Program-made: the position numbers and the translations under genes
Shown here: positions 52,178-55,543 of the stretch, piece after piece
Layout: each line of letters opens with the position of its first letter
Numbering within the stretch: the first letter of the stretch is position 1
The notes under the pieces: generated by a model
Told to the model about the DNA's origin: nothing
What the model saw: only the letters and a program-made list of their open reading frames with translations
Databases searched by the model: none
From: Pseudomonas sp. REP124
GTDB lineage: Bacteria > Pseudomonadota > Gammaproteobacteria > Pseudomonadales > Pseudomonadaceae
DNA length: 55,543 nucleotides
Reading direction: 5' to 3'
NCBI RefSeq assembly: GCF_020164475.1
Contig: NZ_JAIQWX010000026.1
Coordinates: 1 to 55,543, forward strand

Positions 52178-52642
52178 ATGAAAAAGTCGACCGCCGCCCT
52201 GCTCTGCCTGCTCCTGCTTTGCGGCACTGCCGGGGCGCGGGCCGACGATTTGATGGAGAACGATGACCTGGCGCCCGGCGCCGATCTGGGTGAGCTGCCA
52301 CCTGTAGTGATAGGCCAGCACGCACTGATCGACCAGAACGGCCAGGCCAACATCGCACTGGTGCAACAGAACGGCCAGTCGCTGCTCGGCCAGATCGTGC
52401 AGCAAGGGAGCAATCAGGAAGCCTACATCCTGCAACAAGGCAGCGACCTGATGGCATTGATCAACCAGCAGGGTTACGGCAACTCCGCGTCGATTACCCA
52501 GACCGGCAGCAGTAACCGCGCACAGATATCCCAGAACGGCAACAACAACGACGCCAACATCGTCCAGGCTGGCACGGGGCAGCAGAGTGCTGTGACCCAG
52601 GCAGGAAATGGAATGAGCGTTTCGGTCACCCAATATCGCTAA
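52178..52642 (+). CDS. curlin-repeat protein, CsgB-like
   Basis: A 154-residue exported protein: signal peptide (KKSTAALLCLLLLCGTAGARA), a short acidic leader, then about five curlin repeats of the form x-x-Q-x-G-x-x-N-x-A-x-x-x-Q (for example DQNGQANIALVQQ, TQTGSSNRAQISQ, SQNGNNNDANIVQ). Size and repeat number match E. coli CsgB/CsgA, the nucleator and main subunit of curli amyloid. The position before the larger repeat protein mirrors csgB-csgA order. CsgG, CsgE and CsgF are not encoded in the window. Ribosome binding site GAAGGGAAG. Confidence 0.85.
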   Translation: MKKSTAALLCLLLLCGTAGARADDLMENDDLAPGADLGELPPVVIGQHALIDQNGQANIALVQQNGQSLLGQIVQQGSNQEAYILQQGSDLMALINQQGYGNSASITQTGSSNRAQISQNGNNNDANIVQAGTGQQSAVTQAGNGMSVSVTQYR

Positions 52643-52669
52643 AGCACTGCACTTCTTGGAGGTTTCATC

Positions 52670-54118
52670 ATGTTCAAATTGACGCCCCTTACCGCCGCAA
52701 TCCTGGTTGTTGTCAGTGTCCAGGCAATGGCCGATGAAAGCGAATCCACCCAGGGCCAATACGGTACCGCCAACATCGCCGACGTGAAGCAGAGCAACGC
52801 GCCCGGCAGCACCATTACCCAGCTGCAGGTCGGCTCCGGCAACGACGCGGCCGGCGTGCAGGACACCGCCACCAGCACCATCACCCAGAACCAGGTCGGC
52901 GATTACAACGCCGGTTACGCCGAGCAGTTGTTCGAAGACGGCAGCGTCATCACCCAGAACCAGCTCGGCGCCCTCAACGTCGCCCATGCCAGCCAGTCGA
53001 TCGGTGTCGGCAGCGGTGAGGTGTTGCAGCAGCAGGAAGGCAACGGCAACTTCTCGTTCGTCTATCAGGACAGTCAGGAAGGCACCACCGGCCATACCTT
53101 CCAATATGGTGACAACCACCAGGCCAACATCGAACAGATCCAGGTCGGCGGCGGCAACAACTCCGTGCTCATCCAGTACGGCGACAGCAACTACGCCACC
53201 GCCGAACAGATCGCTCAGATGAACGGGCAGATCAGCATCAACCAGTCCGGCAACGTCAACTACGCCTATGCCGATCAGCGTTACGGCGACGGCAGCACCA
53301 CGACCATCAACCAGTTGGGCGACGAAAACGGCACCGAGGTCTGGCAGGACACCCAGGTCGCCAGCTCGGCCACCATCAACCAGTTCGGCAACACCAACGA
53401 AACCATCGTCGACCAGAGCTACGGCTCGGATAACGTGGCCAATGTGCTGCAAGTGGGTGACCTCAACGCCATCTATGCCGACCAGTTCGAGTCCATCGGC
53501 TCCACCGTCGGCATCTATCAAGAAGGCGTTGGCAACGTGCACTTCACCTACCAGAGCGGCGACAGCCATGTGCTCAATGCCAACTCGGTGGGTAACGACA
53601 ACAAGGTCTACGCCAGCGACTGGAAAGGCCCGCAACTGGGCGGCCAGTTCGGTTCCAGCCAGCGCGCCACCGTCAACCAGAACGGCGATGGCAACGTTGC
53701 CAGCTTCAAGCAGGATGGCATCGGCCACATCATGACCACCAACCAGACCGGTACCGGCAACAAAACCACGGTCAGCCAGGCCGATTCCTATAACGAGTTG
53801 TACTTTGACCAGAACGGTAGCGACAACGTCCTGATCGCCGATCAGCGCGGCACCACCAACCTGGCCCAGGGCAGCACCAACGGCACCGGCAACAGCACCG
53901 AGTTCAACCAGGAAGGCACCGGCAACCAGGCGTACACCACGCAGCTGTATGGCGAGGACAACATGATCACCGTCAAGCAGGCTGACACCATGAACGTGGC
54001 CTACGTTACTCAGGGCGGTACTGGCAACATCACCAGCGTCGACCAGGGCGGCAATTCCCAGACTGCGAACGTTCAACAGTTTGGCGATGCCAACCAGGCG
54101 ACCGTGTATCAAAGATAA
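52670..54118 (+). CDS. long curlin-repeat protein, CsgA-like
   Basis: A 482-residue exported protein: signal peptide ending AMA, then roughly twenty repeats of about 22 residues with the curlin Q-x-G-x-x-N...Q pattern (for example INQSGNVNYAYADQ, INQLGDENGTEVWQ, VNQNGDGNVASFKQ). It is over three times the length of E. coli CsgA (151 residues, five repeats). Glutamine, asparagine, glycine and threonine are strongly enriched and lysine is scarce, as expected of an amyloid fibre subunit. It ends in TVYQR, like the YR end of the CsgB-like partner 27 bases upstream. A terminator follows directly. Secretion apparatus must lie elsewhere. Confidence 0.87.
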   Translation: MFKLTPLTAAILVVVSVQAMADESESTQGQYGTANIADVKQSNAPGSTITQLQVGSGNDAAGVQDTATSTITQNQVGDYNAGYAEQLFEDGSVITQNQLGALNVAHASQSIGVGSGEVLQQQEGNGNFSFVYQDSQEGTTGHTFQYGDNHQANIEQIQVGGGNNSVLIQYGDSNYATAEQIAQMNGQISINQSGNVNYAYADQRYGDGSTTTINQLGDENGTEVWQDTQVASSATINQFGNTNETIVDQSYGSDNVANVLQVGDLNAIYADQFESIGSTVGIYQEGVGNVHFTYQSGDSHVLNANSVGNDNKVYASDWKGPQLGGQFGSSQRATVNQNGDGNVASFKQDGIGHIMTTNQTGTGNKTTVSQADSYNELYFDQNGSDNVLIADQRGTTNLAQGSTNGTGNSTEFNQEGTGNQAYTTQLYGEDNMITVKQADTMNVAYVTQGGTGNITSVDQGGNSQTANVQQFGDANQATVYQR

Positions 54119-54130
54119 TCGCGCGGCGTG

Positions 54131-54168
54131 AAAACCGCGGCCCTTGGGGGAGGGTCGCGGTTTTTTTT
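54131..54168 (+). terminator. rho-independent terminator after the curlin genes
   Basis: AAAACCGCG-g-CCC pairs with GGG-t-CGCGGTTTT and is followed by a run of eight T, 13 bases after the stop of the long curlin-repeat gene. It marks the end of the rightward secreted-protein/curlin unit. Confidence 0.88.
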
Positions 54169-54218
54169 ATGGCTGGGATTTGGTGAGTGAGATATCTGCG
54201 GGCAACGCTGAATCTCTG

Positions 54219-54310
54219 TGGGAGCTGGCTTGCCTGCGATGGCGGCCTTAGAGCCGACCTTTATCTCACGGATGTACCCAGATCCATTGTGGGAGCCTGC
54301 TCGCGATGCT
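54219..54310. repeat. degenerate REP copies
   Basis: TGTGGGAGCTGGCTTGCC near 54219 and TGTGGGAGCCTGCTCGCGA near 54289, with the linker ggatgtaccc between them. They open the 1.4-kb gene-free tail of the window. Confidence 0.7.
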
Positions 54311-54357
54311 TTTCTGAGTACATATCCATTTCTGCGGTAACGGCTGCTATCGGTTCC

Positions 54358-54627
54358 GCCCTTACGGCGGGTCACTTTGAAAAGCGCAAAGTAACCAAAC
54401 GCTTTTATCCCCTGACGTACGGTGCCTCGCTGTGGCTCGGCATTCCCTCGCTCCGGCCCTGCTCCGTGGGCCCGCCGCCATCGGCCATCCATGGCCGGGG
54501 GCGGCTAACCCGGCATCCATGCCGGGTTGCCCACTGCGCAGAACCTGCGCTCGGCCTTCCGACGGGGCACATCAAAATCAAGAGCCAAAGCAAAAGCAAA
54601 AGCGAGGCGGCCTACCGGCCGGCCTGA
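54358..54627 (-). repeat. roughly 300-base interspersed intergenic repeat, copy 2 (reversed, diverged)
   Basis: Read leftward it begins with a CTTTTGCTTTTGCTTTGG segment, runs through TTGATTTTGATGTGCCCCGTCGGAAGG, GAGCGAGGGAATGCCGAGCC, GCGAGGC and GGTTACTTTGCGC, and ends in AAAGTGACCCGCCGTAAGGGCGG. Order and end sequences match copy 1 at 5720-6021, but the interior differs (it has its own ATGGATGCCGGG hairpins). Confidence 0.65.
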
Positions 54628-54649
54628 ATTTGCGGATGTACAAAAAAAC

Positions 54650-54738
54650 TGTGGGAGCGGGCTTGCTCGCGAAGACGCCGGCACATCCAAATCATCGGCG
54701 TCGGACACACCGCCTTCGCGAGCGAGCCCGCTCCCACA
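54650..54738. repeat. convergent REP pair
   Basis: TGTGGGAGCGGGCTTGCTCGCG at 54650 faces GCGAGCGAGCCCGCTCCCACA ending at 54738; 25-base arms with one mismatch. Same type as the pair at 5140-5229. Confidence 0.85.
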
Positions 54739-54746
54739 TTGGGTTC

Positions 54747-55380
54747 GGATACATCCGCGAGATCTGGTCGGCTACAAGGCCGTCATCGCTGGCAAGCCAG
54801 CTCCCACAGGTTCTGTAATGAACACAAAATCTGTGGCCGACCTCGAACCACTGTAGGAGCTAGCTTGCTCGCGATGGTGGTCAACGATGACGCGGGGCAC
54901 CTGGATGCCCGCGGTGCCCGGGCATTCATTGCGAGCAGGCTCGCTCCCACATTGGGTTCGGATACATCCGCGAGATCAGGTCGGCTACCAGGCCGCCTTC
55001 GCGAGCAAGCCCGCTCCCACATTGGGTTCGGGTACATCCGCGAGATCAGGTCGGCTACCAGGCCGCCATCGCTGGCAAGCCAGCTCCCACAGGTTCTGTG
55101 ATGAACACAAAATTTGTGGCCGACCTGGACCCAGTGTAGGAGCGAGCATGCTCGCGATGGTGGTCAACGATGACGCGGGGGACCTGGATGCCCGAGGTGC
55201 CCGGGCATTCATCGCGAGCAGGCTCGCTCCCACATTGGGTTCGGATGCATCCGCGAGATCTGGTCGGCTACCAGGCCGCCTTCGCGAGCAAGCGCGCCCC
55301 CACATTGGGTTCGGGTACATCCGCGAGATCAGGTCGGCTACCAGGCCGCCATCGCTGGCAAGCCAGCTCCCACAGGTACG
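54747..55380. repeat. tandem 283-base composite REP units
   Basis: Units start at 54747, 55030 and (partial) 55313, each with g.gtacatccgcgagatc, a CTGGCAAGCCAGCTCCCACAG palindrome, a linker with tgaacacaaaat, TGTAGGAGC..GC.TGCTCGCGATGGTGG, a linker with GGGCATTCAT and two further REPs. The two full units differ only at scattered bases; the period is exactly 283 bases both times. A 286-base single copy is at 5238-5523. Probable unequal exchange between repeats. Confidence 0.85.
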
Positions 55381-55408
55381 TGTGCATGTCGGGGAACGCG
55401 GAAAACCA

Positions 55409-55543
55409 ACAGGTCGAGTGTCAGCTCGCCTCGAGCGCTTTTGCTTTAGATTTTGACCCACCCGCCCCTTCGGCAGGCTGAGTGGAGGCGTTTATCCGGG
55501 GGTGGGCGCGCAGCGCCGTGCGGCGAAGCCGCACACATCGAGA
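55409..55543 (+). repeat. roughly 300-base interspersed intergenic repeat, copy 3 (cut by window end)
   Basis: Starts acaggtcgagtgtcagctcg like copy 1 at 5720 and continues with ATTTTGACCCACCCGCCCC, CGGCAGGCTGAGTGGAGGC, TTTATCCGGGGGTG and GCCGCACACATCGAGA, where the window ends. The first 135 bases are about 90% identical to copy 1 by eye. Confidence 0.8.

Noticed and set aside
52700..54100. Short repeats within the curlin gene considered as a DNA-level tandem repeat or CRISPR
   Set aside because: They are in frame, degenerate at third positions and encode the 22-residue curlin repeat.
52136..54112. 658-codon minus-strand frame opposite the curlin genes, rich in valine and glycine repeats
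   Set aside because: Its periodicity is just the reverse complement of the curlin repeats; no start site or family signal.
54650..55380. Regularly repeated palindromes considered as a CRISPR array
   Set aside because: Repeat units are 283 bases with conserved linkers and inverted REPs, not 25-40-base direct repeats with unique spacers; no cas genes.

Overview
The window looks like chromosomal DNA of a fluorescent-group Pseudomonas. The evidence is high GC with GC-rich third positions, abundant Pseudomonas-type REP palindromes between genes, and genes such as cobF, an oxaloacetate decarboxylase very close to P. aeruginosa PA4872, and hglS. No rRNA, tRNA, CRISPR array, transposase or prophage was seen. 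All assignments come from reading the sequence; no database search was run.

Region 1 (1-18.7 kb) is a mixed metabolic stretch. It holds cobF plus a histidine phosphatase (minus strand), an isolated pair of arginine N-succinyltransferase-like subunits, an oxaloacetate decarboxylase, a Baeyer-Villiger-type monooxygenase with an adjacent alpha/beta hydrolase, the 2-oxoadipate dioxygenase/decarboxylase hglS, a DJ-1/PfpI protein, two small conserved-looking proteins, an AttEFGH-like ABC exporter with an AttH/CrtC-type lipoprotein, and a membrane sulfatase/phosphoethanolamine-transferase-like enzyme.

Region 2 (19.0-37.9 kb) is a Wzx/Wzy-type exopolysaccharide locus, all on the plus strand and mostly joined by 1-4 base stop/start overlaps. 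In order it contains a UDP-sugar dehydrogenase, a UDP-uronate epimerase, a phosphoglycosyl transferase, a CpsD-like ATPase that lacks the P-loop lysine, a Wza-like lipoprotein, a Wzz-like protein, a GT4 glycosyltransferase, an O-antigen ligase/polymerase-like protein, two GT2 glycosyltransferases, a NodB deacetylase, a flippase, a secreted putative glycosidase, an acetyltransferase, a CelD-like acyltransferase and a ChbG-type deacetylase. A strong terminator follows, and then a second copy of the first acetyltransferase. The likely product is a uronic-acid-containing, acyl-modified polysaccharide; its structure cannot be read from the sequence.

Region 3 (38.2-54.2 kb) is the most interesting part. 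On the minus strand are a histidine kinase, a 933-residue multicopper oxidase, a SCO1-cytochrome c fusion, a second, closely similar histidine kinase and a sigma-54 response regulator. This set resembles the MnxS1/MnxS2/MnxR regulators and McoA oxidase of Mn(II)-oxidising P. putida GB-1. Divergent from the first kinase are two paralogous secreted proteins (one with Ig/cadherin-like repeats) and two curlin-repeat (CsgB/CsgA-like) proteins, without csgDEFG. Sites with the exact -24/-12 spacing of sigma-54 promoters lie in front of both the oxidase and the first secreted protein, and both upstream regions carry clusters of GGGGA/TCCCC elements. This suggests one regulator controlling both a metal oxidase and an amyloid-like surface layer.

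The last 1.4 kb has no genes. It is packed with REP sequences, including a tandem 283-bp composite unit and copies of a roughly 300-bp intergenic repeat that also occur near 5.2-6.0 kb.
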